Counted from the first letter of the stretch, positions 54,929 to 63,878 are shown. The stretch: 64,000 bases of DNA from Terrimonas sp. (GCF_003075435.1 NZ_QCZJ01000011.1:62001-126000); one strand, 5' to 3'. Notes: a model not told the origin generated them from the letters alone. Translations and numbers: made by a program.

Positions 54929-56251
54929 ATGATGCAGTTTATTCCGCAAATACTGTTTATTATATCCGCTGTGGCTGGTATTGGTTTGTTTGCCAAACGG
55001 TTACTTGAGATACGTAAGAATATATTGTTAGGCAAAGATGCTGATTACTCGGATCGTTCTCCGGAGCGCTGGAAAAATTTGTTGTTACTTGCATTCGGGC
55101 AAAAGAAAATGTTCCGTAATCCGTTGGTAGCTGTTCTGCACTTTTTTGTATATGCCGGGTTTATTATCATCAATATAGAAGTGCTGGAAATAATACTCGA
55201 TGGCGTATTGGGTACTCATCGTTTGTTTGCACCGGTTTTGGGCAATATTTATACGGCACTGATTGATGCATTTGAAATACTGGCGGTGCTGGTAATATTT
55301 GCCTGTGCTGTTTTTTTAATACGCAGAAATATTTTAAAGCTAAGGCGTTTTATCAGCCATGACCTTGATGGTTGGCCCAGGAGTGACGCTAATTATATTT
55401 TGATAACTGAAATTGTTTTGATGTGTTTGTTTCTTACCATGAATACATCAGACCTTGTTTTGCAATCACGGGGTTATGGCCATTATGCAGCGCACAGTAC
55501 CGGTCAATTTGTTATATCGGGTTTGCTCACCCCAATATTTTCCGGTTTTAGCGATGGAGCACTTGTAGCAATTGAGCGTACCTGCTGGTGGTTGCATATA
55601 CTCGGTATTTTTGCTTTTATGAATTATCTTCCTTATTCAAAGCATTTGCATATAGCGCTGGCTTTTCCCAATGCTTATTATGCAAGGTTATTGCCCAAGG
55701 GAGAAATGATAAATATGCCGGCAATACAAAATGAAGTACTGTACGCCATGCAACCCGACCAGGCGCCACCCGCTGAACCCAGCGCACCACCGCCTAAATT
55801 CGGTGCTAAAGATGTATTTGACTTAAGCTGGAAAAATTTGCTCGATGCATACTCCTGCACTGAATGTGGAAGATGCTCAGCGGCATGTCCTGCTAATATT
55901 ACAGGTAAGGCATTGTCGCCAAGAAAGATCATGATGGATACACGAGACCGTGTAGAAGAGGTTGGGAAAAATATTGCCGCAAACGGCAGTTTCAAAGATG
56001 ATGGCAAAACTTTATTGCACCATTATATTTCTGTAGAAGAACTGCGTGCCTGCACTACCTGCAATGCCTGTGTGGAAGAATGTCCAGTTAGTATCAGTCC
56101 GCTGGAAATTATACTGGAACTGCGCCGTTCGCTGATAATGGAAGAAAGCAATGCGCCCCAGGAATGGAATGTGATGTTCTCTAATATTGAAAATAATTTT
56201 GCACCCTGGAAGTTCAGCCCGGATGACAGGGATGGGTGGGTGGGGGTATAG
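54929..56251 (+). CDS. Membrane (Fe-S)-binding oxidoreductase subunit (HdrC/NarI-like fusion)
   Basis: A 440-residue inner-membrane protein. Hydrophobic segments at about 3-20, 70-95, 110-135, 155-180 and 200-225 form a NarI/HdrE-like cytochrome-type domain. A proline-rich linker (PDQAPPAEPSAPPPKFG) leads to a ferredoxin domain with two 4Fe-4S motifs: CTECGRCSAACP and CTTCNACVEECP. In Bacteroidota such genes usually precede a second HdrD/GlcF-like subunit gene with CCG motifs; here none follows, since the neighbour is convergent yceI. It probably takes part in quinone-linked electron transfer. Confidence 0.9.
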   Translation: MMQFIPQILFIISAVAGIGLFAKRLLEIRKNILLGKDADYSDRSPERWKNLLLLAFGQKKMFRNPLVAVLHFFVYAGFIIINIEVLEIILDGVLGTHRLFAPVLGNIYTALIDAFEILAVLVIFACAVFLIRRNILKLRRFISHDLDGWPRSDANYILITEIVLMCLFLTMNTSDLVLQSRGYGHYAAHSTGQFVISGLLTPIFSGFSDGALVAIERTCWWLHILGIFAFMNYLPYSKHLHIALAFPNAYYARLLPKGEMINMPAIQNEVLYAMQPDQAPPAEPSAPPPKFGAKDVFDLSWKNLLDAYSCTECGRCSAACPANITGKALSPRKIMMDTRDRVEEVGKNIAANGSFKDDGKTLLHHYISVEELRACTTCNACVEECPVSISPLEIILELRRSLIMEESNAPQEWNVMFSNIENNFAPWKFSPDDRDGWVGV

Positions 56252-56365
56252 TTTATGGTTTGTGGTTTATGGTTTGTAGTGCTTGCCCGAATCTGTAATT
56301 TTATATTTGAAACAGCTTAAAATTAAAGCCTGACCTCAAACAATAAACTACAAACCACAAACTTC
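56250..56365. repeat. Inverted repeat with word-like arms (CATAAACCACAAAC family)
   Basis: Left arm 56250-56280 (AGTTTATGGTTTGTGGTTTA, then TGGTTTGTAGT) and right arm 56336-56363 (CAATAAACTACAAACCACAA). Built from the same words as 38375-38437. It lies between the convergent Fe-S and yceI genes, its right end 7 bp from the yceI stop. Confidence 0.75.
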
Positions 56366-56370
56366 CAATA

Positions 56371-56910
56371 CTACTCCTTCTTTCCCATCACGCTCAGATT
56401 CACGGTTAGTTCATCGGCCATGGTAATACTTCCGCCACCAACAGTATAATCCCTGCGGTTGATTTTAAATTCTCCTTCAAATAAGTAATCATCGGCTTTG
56501 ACGGTTGCTTTAAAAGGAAAAGAGATCTCTTTGGTTACGCCCTTAATGGTGAGTTTTCCGAATACAAATAAGTAGTCTTTATCGGTGCTGGTAGTGATTT
56601 TTGTAGAAATGAAATGTATCTGTGGATATTTTTCGGCATCAAAATATTCGTCTTTCTGTAAATGATTGTCACGTTGATCTATCCCGGTGTTGATGGTTTT
56701 TGTATCAATGGTTACATCAAATTCAGAGCTGTTTAAATTGTCAGGACGAAATACTATTTTCCCTTTGAGCCCGGAAAATGTTCCATTTACATTTACCCCA
56801 AAATTTCTGATCTTAAATTTTATTGCTGAACCTTCATCAACAGGTTTATATTGCTGGGCAGTGAGCAGATTTACAAACAGGAGAAGAATGCTTGTAAAAA
56901 ATATTTTCAT
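56371..56910 (-). CDS. YceI-family periplasmic protein
   Basis: From ATG 56910 the protein has 179 residues with a signal peptide (MKIFFTSILLLFVNLLTAQ). The lipocalin-like YceI barrel is clear: AIKFKIRNFGVNVNGTFSGL, DNHLQKDEYFDAEKYPQIHF and GKLTIKGVTKEISFPFKA. Family members bind polyisoprenoid chains. An upstream TTG (56928) would fall inside the -7 element and is rejected. Monocistronic. Confidence 0.95.
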   Translation of the reverse strand: MKIFFTSILLLFVNLLTAQQYKPVDEGSAIKFKIRNFGVNVNGTFSGLKGKIVFRPDNLNSSEFDVTIDTKTINTGIDQRDNHLQKDEYFDAEKYPQIHFISTKITTSTDKDYLFVFGKLTIKGVTKEISFPFKATVKADDYLFEGEFKINRRDYTVGGGSITMADELTVNLSVMGKKE

Positions 56911-56925
56911 AATTATCGATTTAAA

Positions 56926-56933
56926 CAAAGATA
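56926..56933 (-). promoter_or_regulatory. Promoter -7 element of yceI
   Basis: On the minus strand TATCTTTG matches TAnnTTTG exactly and lies 16 bp before the ATG at 56910, implying a very short leader. Confidence 0.6.
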
Positions 56934-57116
56934 TTTTTCTATTTGTTAATGTATTCTTTAAACTAAAGGAAATAATTTTAAGGTAACATTTTATTGGTTA
57001 CTGAAACTTTAGCGGTGCAAATGCATCTAAATTTACCTAAAAACAGTATGTGCAAGAAAATCATTGTTCTATGAACATAGTAATCGCTTTCTCTTTACAC
57101 TCATTTTTTTGATTTA

Positions 57117-57576
57117 TTATTTTTTTACCAGATTAAGAGCCTCTTTAGCAATTGTGCTAAAATTTTATACAGCATTACCTGCCTTTTAGAGCTTAAGTCT
57201 TCTTTGAAAGTAACATTAAGGCTCCAATGAAGTTTATTCTCAATACTCCAATGTTGCGGGTGATGTGTGGCATTGGGCATCAGTTGTTTGTTCAAAGGCT
57301 TCTTTTATTATCATCAGGTAAACGGGGCTTGTTCTCCTTTACTGCAAGTACATAATCTGCTTTATGATGAATTATCTTTTCAGCAATTTGTTGCCGGCAA
57401 TCCATTGCATCTATGTTAATAATAGCCCCTTCCAGTGCTAATAAATCCAGCAATGCAGGAATAGGAGTGATCTTATTGCCTTTCTCATCAGTAAGGGATT
57501 GGAATAGTCTGTTGCCTGTTCTCCAAAACAACCAATTGTCAGCGGAGTTAATAGTAGTAAATATTTTATCATGCAA
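57117..57576 (-). pseudogene. Decayed ISAs1-family transposase relic
   Basis: A fragment with the ISAs1 DDE core (TDEKGNKITPIPALLDLLAL, GAIINIDAMDCRQQIAEKII, ADYVLAVKENKP) stops at 57292. Beyond it, in a shifted frame, is the family C-terminal block HWSIENKLHWSLNVTFKEDL, and in a third frame KAGNAV-stop-NFSTIAKEALNLVKK ending at 57117. The N-terminal part is absent, the segment between KENKP and HWSIENK is deleted and at least one frameshift and one stop are present. No terminal inverted repeats are recognised. It is a non-functional remnant. The 184 bp before it (56933-57116) hold no gene. Confidence 0.88.
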
Positions 57577-57609
57577 TGCCTGAGGTTAGGTAGAATTTAA
57601 GTAGTCGAT

Positions 57610-58986
57610 TTACACAATACTTATTCCTGTCATCTTCCTGTATAAATCTACGGCATACAGGTCCGTCATGCCCGCTATAAAATCTGTTACAGATTGCAGG
57701 TTGGTAAATAATGCTGATGGCTCATTGCTTATTACAAATTGCGGCGGAATAAGATTTTTCAGTTTTTTAGCTTTGGCGGTATATGGGTGCATAACCGCAT
57801 ATACAAATTCTTTTAGCAGGTAGCCGATAATATTATAACCTGCCAATTCAATTTCCACTACTGAGCGATGATTGTAAATATTTGTTATGGAATAATCATC
57901 AATCTGTTTAATGATATATAATTGTTCGGGCGGAAGCAGGTCAATCAGTGATTGGTGTAATGTGCCTGAAAGCAAATTTGCCTCCTGTTCCATAAATATA
58001 TCTGAGAGTTTATGCACCAGCAGGTTAATGATCCTTGCGCGAAGGAACTGGATCTTTTTATTATCGTCTTTAATTTCTGTAAACGTTTTTTCAATTTTTT
58101 CCCTGGCGTCATAACCTTCTTCCTTATCGAAAAATGCGAGAAAGAAAGCAGCTATCTGTTCAATGGAGATAATGCCGAGCTTGAATGCGTCTTCAAAATC
58201 AATAATACGGTAACAGATATCATCAGCCGCTTCTACCAGAAAAACAAAGGGATGCCTTGCATATACATTTTCATTTTCACGCAGTTCTGGAATGCCAAGT
58301 ATATTGGCAAGATGCTTATAAGTATGCAGTTCTGTAGAAAAGAACCCGGATTTTTTGGTGACCAGGTCTGGTTTTGTAAAACCGCTTAATGAATCGCAGG
58401 GGTATTTTACAATACTTGCCAGCGTAGCGTATGTTAACTGAAAACCGCCCTGTTTGTCTTCATTAAAATTATGGGTAAGCGTACGGAAGGCATTGGCATT
58501 GCCTTCAAAATACAGCAGGTCTTTTTGCTGAGCTTTGCTTAGTTCATTGTCGAATCTCTTTTTAGCATCGCCTTCCAGTTCGTTAAAAAATATACGGATA
58601 GCATCTTCGCCGCTGTGCCCAAAGGGAGGGTTGCCAATATCATGTGCCAGGCAACCGGCAGCAATTACAGAAGGCAATTCATAGCGGTAAAACTCTTTGA
58701 ATTGTTCCGGTTCGTTTAAGTATTTGTCAGCTATAAGGTCTCCGGCGGCCTTGCCCAGGCTCCTGCCCACGCTCGATACTTCAAGACTATGCGTTAAACG
58801 GTTATGCACAAATACAGCACCGGGCAAAGGAAATACCTGTGTTTTATTTTGTAATCTCCTGAATGCAGAAGAAAAAATAATGCGGTCATAATCACGCACA
58901 AAAGATGTTCTTATATTTTGTGGCGAGGTTTTTTCTTTAAATTCACTTCCGCTGCGTTGGGAACTATAGAGCTGCTGCCATTTCAT
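57610..58986 (-). CDS. dgt: Deoxyguanosinetriphosphate triphosphohydrolase
   Basis: A 458-residue dNTPase of the HD superfamily (releases triphosphate from dGTP and possibly other dNTPs). The N-terminal RDYDRIIFSSAFRRLQNKTQ and VHNRLTHSLEVSSVGRSLG carry the first His, and AGCLAHDIGNPPFGHSGED carries the HD pair; the second Asp is in VEAADDICYRIIDFEDAFK. Start ATG 58986 gives MKWQQLYSSQRSG. The 3' end borders the ISAs1 relic. Confidence 0.95.
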   Translation of the reverse strand: MKWQQLYSSQRSGSEFKEKTSPQNIRTSFVRDYDRIIFSSAFRRLQNKTQVFPLPGAVFVHNRLTHSLEVSSVGRSLGKAAGDLIADKYLNEPEQFKEFYRYELPSVIAAGCLAHDIGNPPFGHSGEDAIRIFFNELEGDAKKRFDNELSKAQQKDLLYFEGNANAFRTLTHNFNEDKQGGFQLTYATLASIVKYPCDSLSGFTKPDLVTKKSGFFSTELHTYKHLANILGIPELRENENVYARHPFVFLVEAADDICYRIIDFEDAFKLGIISIEQIAAFFLAFFDKEEGYDAREKIEKTFTEIKDDNKKIQFLRARIINLLVHKLSDIFMEQEANLLSGTLHQSLIDLLPPEQLYIIKQIDDYSITNIYNHRSVVEIELAGYNIIGYLLKEFVYAVMHPYTAKAKKLKNLIPPQFVISNEPSALFTNLQSVTDFIAGMTDLYAVDLYRKMTGISIV

Positions 58987-59299
58987 AGAGGTGCAAGATA
59001 TAGATCATTCTTCTAATCACTGCTGTACAAATTCCACTGGCTGATTAGTAATAACTCACCGTAAGCCCGCCCACATGAGATTTAGAGCTAAAAGCATATT
59101 GCAGTGAGCGGAACAGTCTTGTATAGTCTTTAAAAAATCAAGATTAATTATTCCATCAAACCGGAGAAACATCATAAATACATTTTGTAAGTAATAATTG
59201 CCATTCATACAATAGCGCCTCAAAACCCTTTTATAAGTGCAGCGGTATAAGAAAAGGATATGTCAATTTGTGTGCATAATAAATTTTGTAATAAAAAGA
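58987..59299. other. 313-bp intergenic region with possible barrel-protein tail
   Basis: No complete gene is visible. On the minus strand 59045-59131 reads RLFRSLQYAFSSKSHVGGLT-VSYY and stop, which looks like the C-terminal strands of an outer-membrane barrel, but the open stretch is only about 30 codons and has a stop upstream. The plus strand should contain the promoter of the DUF2807 gene; none is clear. Confidence 0.3.
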
Positions 59300-59965
59300 A
59301 TGAAAATGAAACTAGAAAGTATGGTTTTAACCATGGTAGTGGCAGTAATATTTACATCGTGCGAAAAGGATAATATTACAGGACGGGGCACAGTACAAAC
59401 AGAAGCCAGGGAAGTAGGTGCGTTTACCAAAGTATCTGTAGAAGGCTCAACTGATATACATATTACGCAGGGTAATAGTTTTAAAGTGTCTGTTAAGGCG
59501 TATGATAATTTGTTGCCCTATTTGGTAACATACGTTGAGAACGGAGCATTGGTAGTTAAATATGAGCATACTGCAAACGTAAGAAATGATAATTCAGAAG
59601 TATTTATTACAATGCCTGTCCTGGAAGGGCTAAGTACTAAAGGTAGTGGCGATATTGATGTTAAAGGAGCATTTGAGCATACACCATTTTTTGATGCAAG
59701 CATTAGCGGATCTGCTGATATAAGTATTGAAAATGCCGTTGCTGAAAAATTGCAGCTTTCAATTTCGGGTAGTGGCGACTTTAATAGCTTCGGGTTTTCT
59801 ATTAAAGAGGCTGATGTTAAAATATCCGGCAGCGGGGATGTTGAAATAACAGTAAATGAAAAATTGAAAGCAAAAATAAGTGGCAGCGGGAATATTTATT
59901 ATAAAGGTGATCCGGCTGTAATAGATGATAATATAAGTGGCAGTGGCAAACTGGTACAAAAATAA
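59300..59965 (+). CDS. Head GIN domain (DUF2807) lipoprotein
   Basis: From ATG 59300 the product has 221 residues, beginning MKMKLESMVLTMVVAVIFTSC with a lipobox cysteine. An in-frame start at 59237 would add 21 residues before the signal and is rejected. The body is a right-handed beta-solenoid of DUF2807 type: FTKVSVEGSTDIHITQGNSF, TKGSGDIDVKG and repeated (S)ISGSGDF/ISGSGDVE/ISGSGNI phrases at intervals of about 20 residues, ending NISGSGKLVQK. Surface or periplasmic; function unknown in the family. A strong terminator follows. Confidence 0.92.
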   Translation: MKMKLESMVLTMVVAVIFTSCEKDNITGRGTVQTEAREVGAFTKVSVEGSTDIHITQGNSFKVSVKAYDNLLPYLVTYVENGALVVKYEHTANVRNDNSEVFITMPVLEGLSTKGSGDIDVKGAFEHTPFFDASISGSADISIENAVAEKLQLSISGSGDFNSFGFSIKEADVKISGSGDVEITVNEKLKAKISGSGNIYYKGDPAVIDDNISGSGKLVQK

Positions 59966-59995
59966 GATACGGTTCGGGATGGAGTTTTGGTTATG

Positions 59996-60023
59996 TGCGA
60001 AGCCTGAGGGCTTCGCATTTTTT
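59996..60023 (+). terminator. Intrinsic terminator after DUF2807 gene
   Basis: TGCGAAGCC (59996-60004), loop TGAG, GGCTTCGCA (60009-60017), then TTTTTT. A perfect 9-bp stem. Confidence 0.92.
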
Positions 60024-60037
60024 ATGCCTTTTGCCCG

Positions 60038-60063
60038 CTGTGCGAAGTCCAGACTTCGCACAG
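60038..60063. repeat. 26-bp palindrome and adjacent hairpin
   Basis: CTGTGCGAAGTC / GACTTCGCACAG with a 2-nt centre, a perfect 12-bp stem sharing the TGCGAAG core with the terminator 20 bp upstream. Just downstream, CAGAGAC-GCT-GTCTCTG (60076-60092) forms another hairpin. No T-run follows either. Confidence 0.75.
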
Positions 60064-60129
60064 ATTATGTTCTTCAGAGACGCTGTCTCTGTAAATGATG
60101 CTACCGTTCATGTGGCTTGCCTGCGCTAT

Positions 60130-60191
60130 GCTGAATAGCATTGCCGGACGATGAAGTGTGACACAACAGGCGCTGATAGTAGCAATACAGC
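60130..60191 (+). repeat. GTGTGACACAAC repeat-family copy
   Basis: GCTGAATAGCATTGCCGGAC (60130-60149) continuing GATGAAGTGTGACACAAC and ending ATAGTAGCAATACAGC. It aligns along its whole length with the reverse complement of 48627-48690; differences are mainly single substitutions. It lies 52 bp before uvrA, so it may sit within the uvrA promoter region. Confidence 0.75.
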
Positions 60192-60243
60192 CCGCAACAT
60201 AATGATCCAATCCTAATATTTTTAGTATCTTCGCTAACTTTTT

Positions 60244-63129
60244 ATGGCAAAAACTAAAGATAAGGGCGTGCAGGATGATCAGTTGATCACTGCCGGCCAT
60301 GAACATATAGACGTATTTGGCGCAAGGGTTCATAATCTTAAAAATATTGACATCAGCATTCCTAAGAATAAGCTGGTGGTGGTAACAGGTATCAGCGGCA
60401 GTGGTAAATCTTCGCTGGCATTTGATACCATTTACGCGGAAGGGCAGCGCAGGTATATGGAAACCTTTGGCGCTTATGCCCGCCAGTTTATCGGCGATAT
60501 GGAGCGCCCGGATGTAGATAAGATCACAGGACTTTCGCCGGTGATTTCCATTGAACAGAAAACTACCAACAAAAATCCACGCTCAACCGTAGGAACCGTA
60601 ACCGAAGTTTATGATTTTTTGCGGCTGTTATTTGCAAGAGTGGGAGAAGCATACTCTTACAATACAGGCAAACGAATGGTGAAATGGAGTGAAGAAGAAA
60701 TTGTAGAAAATATTTTCAAAAAATTTAAAGGGCAAAAAATTTCGATACTGGCGCCGCTGGTGCGTGGCCGTAAAGGGCATTACCGAGAGCTGTTTGAAGA
60801 GATACGCAAGAAAGGATTTTTAAAAGTGAGGATTGATGGTGAGATAAAAGATATTACTGCTAAAATGCAGGTTGACCGTTATAAAATTCATGATATAGAA
60901 GTGGTGATTGACCGCCTGAAAGTGGATGGTGAATTTAAAGTCCGGATCAGCCAGAGTGTGCAGCAGGCATTAAAGATGGGTAAGGACCTGTTATTTATCA
61001 GTCCTGCTGAAGGAAAAAATCCAACAGATGCTTCTTATAGTAAAATGCTGATGTGTGAAGATACCGGCATTTCTTATGAAGAGCCTTCGCCCAATAGTTT
61101 TTCATTCAACTCACCGTATGGCGCCTGCCCGGTTTGTAAAGGATTGGGGTCGGTGTACCAGGTAAGTATGGAAGCGGTTATACCTAACCGCGAGTTAAGC
61201 ATAAATGAAGGTGGCATTGCCCCGCTGGGCGAAGAAAGAGACGCGTATATATTTAAGCAGGTACAGCAGTTTGCTAAAAAAAATAAAATAAGTCTTGATA
61301 AGCCTGTAAAGGACCTGCCGGAAAAATCAATGAACTTATTGTTGTATGGTGATGAGGCAGGCGTTGAGAACATGGATGTAAATTTTGATGACACACCAAC
61401 TAATGGCAATATATACCTTACGGAATTTGAAGGTATAGTAAACCAGTTGAAGCGCTGGTTTGCCGGCGGCACAAGCGAGGGTATACAGCAGTGGGTGGAG
61501 CAATTTATGGAATTGAAAACCTGTGAAGCATGTAACGGTGCGAGATTGAAAAAGGAAAGCCTTTGGTTTAAGGTGGATGGAAAGAATATATCAGAACTTA
61601 GCGAGTTGAACCTTGATGAATTGATGCGCTGGTTTGGCGGTATAGAAAAAAGATTATCAGATAAACAGAATGCCATTGCTAAAGATGTATTAAAAGAAAT
61701 ACGGGAAAGACTGGGGTTTTTGCTGGATGTTGGGTTAACTTACCTTACGCTTAACCGCGCATCAAGAACATTGAGTGGCGGTGAATCGCAGCGCATTCGG
61801 CTGGCAACACAGATCGGCTCCCAGTTGCAGGGCATTACCTATATACTGGATGAACCTTCTATTGGTTTGCACCAGAGAGATAACCAGCGGCTGATAACGG
61901 CGCTTCAACATTTACGTGATATTGGTAATAGTGTATTGGTAGTAGAGCATGATAAAGATATTATGCTTGCAGCGGATCATTTGATTGATATTGGGCCGAA
62001 AGCCGGATTTCACGGCGGCAAAATTGTTGCGCAGGGCAAACCTGCAGATCTGCTGAAACTGGATACACTTACTTCTTCTTATCTTAATGGGCACCGAAAA
62101 ATTAAAATACCTGAAGAGCGTAGAAAGGGAAATGGAAAATTCATTGAGATAAAAGGCGCTTCTGGTAATAATCTCCAAAAGGTGAATGTAAAATTTCCCC
62201 TGGGAAAATTTATTGTGGTAACAGGTGTGAGCGGCAGCGGAAAGTCAACGCTGATCAATGAAACCTTATATCCTATACTCAGCAAACACGCCTATGGTTC
62301 AAGAATGCAGCCATTGCCTTACAGCAGTGTAAAGGGGTTGGAAAATATTGATAAGGTTATAGAGATAGACCAGTCGCCCATAGGCAGAACGCCGAGAAGT
62401 AATCCTGCTACGTATTGCGGATTTTTTACAGAGATAAGGCAGTTATTTGCGGCTGTGCCCGAAGCAAAGATCAGGGGATATAATGCGGGCAGATTTTCTT
62501 TTAACGTTAAAACAGGTCGCTGCGATGTTTGTGAGGGCGGCGGTATGCGTGTGATTGAAATGAATTTCTTGCCTGATGTATATGTGCCCTGCGAAAAATG
62601 CCAGGGAAAAAGATATAACCGCGAAACACTGGAAATACGTTACAAAGGCAAATCCATCAGTGATGTTTTGGATATGACGGTTGATGAAGCGGTGGAATTT
62701 TTTCAGGCAGTACCTTACCTTTACCGAAAGATAAAAGTGCTGCAGGAAGTAGGTCTGGGCTATATTACACTTGGGCAGAACGCGGTAACATTAAGTGGCG
62801 GCGAAGCACAGCGCGTAAAGCTCTCTACCGAGCTTGCAAAAAAAGATACTGGTAAAACATTTTATATTCTTGATGAACCAACAACCGGTTTGCATTTTGA
62901 AGATATACAGCATTTGCTGGATGTATTGAATAAGCTCACCGACAGGGGCAATACGGTTTTGGTAATTGAGCATAACCTTGATGTAATAAAAGTGGCCGAT
63001 CATGTAATTGATGTTGGCCCTGAAGGCGGAACAGGAGGAGGTTCAATTTTATTTGAAGGCACACCCGAGGGGTTGGTAAAATGTAAGGAAAGTTATACAG
63101 GTTTTTACTTAAAGGAGGAGTTGAAGTAA
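60244..63129 (+). CDS. uvrA: Excinuclease ABC subunit A
   Basis: UvrA detects helix-distorting damage in nucleotide excision repair. Of two ABC ATPase modules, the first has GISGSGKSSLAFDTIYAEG with the Walker A, and the second has GVSGSGKSTLINETLYPILS. Both signature loops are present (TLSGGESQRIRLATQIGSQL and TLSGGEAQRVKLSTELAKKD), as are Walker B motifs YILDEPSIGLHQRDN and YILDEPTTGLHFEDI. Zinc-finger cysteines include CPVCKGLG and CDVCEGGGMRVIE followed by CEKCQGKRYN. Length 961 is normal. ATG 60244 follows a TATCTTCG-like -7 element near 60224. Confidence 0.98.
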   Translation: MAKTKDKGVQDDQLITAGHEHIDVFGARVHNLKNIDISIPKNKLVVVTGISGSGKSSLAFDTIYAEGQRRYMETFGAYARQFIGDMERPDVDKITGLSPVISIEQKTTNKNPRSTVGTVTEVYDFLRLLFARVGEAYSYNTGKRMVKWSEEEIVENIFKKFKGQKISILAPLVRGRKGHYRELFEEIRKKGFLKVRIDGEIKDITAKMQVDRYKIHDIEVVIDRLKVDGEFKVRISQSVQQALKMGKDLLFISPAEGKNPTDASYSKMLMCEDTGISYEEPSPNSFSFNSPYGACPVCKGLGSVYQVSMEAVIPNRELSINEGGIAPLGEERDAYIFKQVQQFAKKNKISLDKPVKDLPEKSMNLLLYGDEAGVENMDVNFDDTPTNGNIYLTEFEGIVNQLKRWFAGGTSEGIQQWVEQFMELKTCEACNGARLKKESLWFKVDGKNISELSELNLDELMRWFGGIEKRLSDKQNAIAKDVLKEIRERLGFLLDVGLTYLTLNRASRTLSGGESQRIRLATQIGSQLQGITYILDEPSIGLHQRDNQRLITALQHLRDIGNSVLVVEHDKDIMLAADHLIDIGPKAGFHGGKIVAQGKPADLLKLDTLTSSYLNGHRKIKIPEERRKGNGKFIEIKGASGNNLQKVNVKFPLGKFIVVTGVSGSGKSTLINETLYPILSKHAYGSRMQPLPYSSVKGLENIDKVIEIDQSPIGRTPRSNPATYCGFFTEIRQLFAAVPEAKIRGYNAGRFSFNVKTGRCDVCEGGGMRVIEMNFLPDVYVPCEKCQGKRYNRETLEIRYKGKSISDVLDMTVDEAVEFFQAVPYLYRKIKVLQEVGLGYITLGQNAVTLSGGEAQRVKLSTELAKKDTGKTFYILDEPTTGLHFEDIQHLLDVLNKLTDRGNTVLVIEHNLDVIKVADHVIDVGPEGGTGGGSILFEGTPEGLVKCKESYTGFYLKEELK

Positions 63130-63130
63130 G

Positions 63131-63267
63131 GTTTCAGCTATCAGCTATCAGCCTTCAGCTTTGGGACATTAGCTTTCAATACTGAATATTAAAAGTATTA
63201 ATCACTCTTTTAAAAGTAAGGTTTGTGAGCGATCCGTTATCAGCTTGTAGCTGATAGCTGACAGCTA
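63131..63267. repeat. Inverted repeat with word-like arms (CAGCTATCAGC family)
   Basis: Left arm 63131-63165 (TTTCAGCTATCAGCTATCAG then CCTTCAGCTTTG) and right arm 63237-63267 (TTATCAGCTTGTAGCTGATA, then GCTGACAGCT). It fills the 145-bp uvrA-nucleotidase gap, starting 2 bp after the uvrA stop. A fragment with the same words is at 1379-1403. Confidence 0.75.
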
Positions 63268-63274
63268 AAAAAAT

Positions 63275-63796
63275 ATGCAAAGAATAATCATCGACATGGA
63301 CGAAGTAATGGCGGATACTATGGGCGGTATGTTTGAATGGTATAAAAACAACTACAGCCTTCCGCTCGACTATTCAAAAATGAAAGGCTCGTGGATGCTG
63401 GGCATACCGGAGGAACATAAGGATGCGGTAAGACAGCATTTATATAGCGAAGGATTTTTTCGTAACCTGCCGGTGATGGAAAATTGTATTGATGTGGTGG
63501 ATGAGCTGAATAAGAAATATGAAGTGTTCATTGTGTCTGCGGCAACGGAATTTCCCAATTCGTTAAGAGATAAGCTGGAATGGCTGAATGAACATTTCCC
63601 GTTTCTTTCCTGGCGGCAGTTGGTGCTGTGCGGCGACAAACGGATGATTGCAGGCGACTATATGATTGACGACCACGTGCGTAACCTGGTGCATTTTAAA
63701 GGGAAGCCATACCTTTATAGCACTATAATGAACAAAGATGAAACAGGGTATGAAAGAGTGAGTAACTGGCAGGAGGTGGCGGAGAAACTGTTATGA
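63275..63796 (+). CDS. 5'(3')-deoxyribonucleotidase family phosphatase
   Basis: A 173-residue HAD-superfamily protein of the NT5C (cytosolic 5'(3')-deoxyribonucleotidase) type. The catalytic DxDxV is MDEVMADTMGG at residues 8-18 (IDMDEV); FIVSAATEFPNSLRDKLEWL is motif II, and YMIDDHVRNLVHFKG is motif IV with the metal-binding DD. It probably dephosphorylates deoxynucleoside monophosphates. It follows uvrA across an inverted repeat. Confidence 0.9.
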   Translation: MQRIIIDMDEVMADTMGGMFEWYKNNYSLPLDYSKMKGSWMLGIPEEHKDAVRQHLYSEGFFRNLPVMENCIDVVDELNKKYEVFIVSAATEFPNSLRDKLEWLNEHFPFLSWRQLVLCGDKRMIAGDYMIDDHVRNLVHFKGKPYLYSTIMNKDETGYERVSNWQEVAEKLL

Positions 63797-63802
63797 TTAT
63801 TT

Positions 63803-63852
63803 AGTTTGGGGTTTATCGTTTGTAGTTGTCAACGTGCAGGCAAACCATAAAC
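63803..63852. repeat. Degraded inverted repeat of the CATAAACC/GGTTTATG family
   Basis: GTTTGGGGTTTATCGTTTGT (63803-63822) and AGTT, then CAAACCATAAAC (63841-63852). It is a shorter, eroded version of the elements at 38375 and 56250, located after the nucleotidase gene. Confidence 0.55.
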
Positions 63853-63878
63853 TCGAAATTTTTAATTGCAGGCTCCTG

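Noticed and set aside
59300-59965. Tandem DNA repeat in the DUF2807 gene
   Set aside because: The repeated SGSGD phrases are the normal solenoid turns of this protein family.
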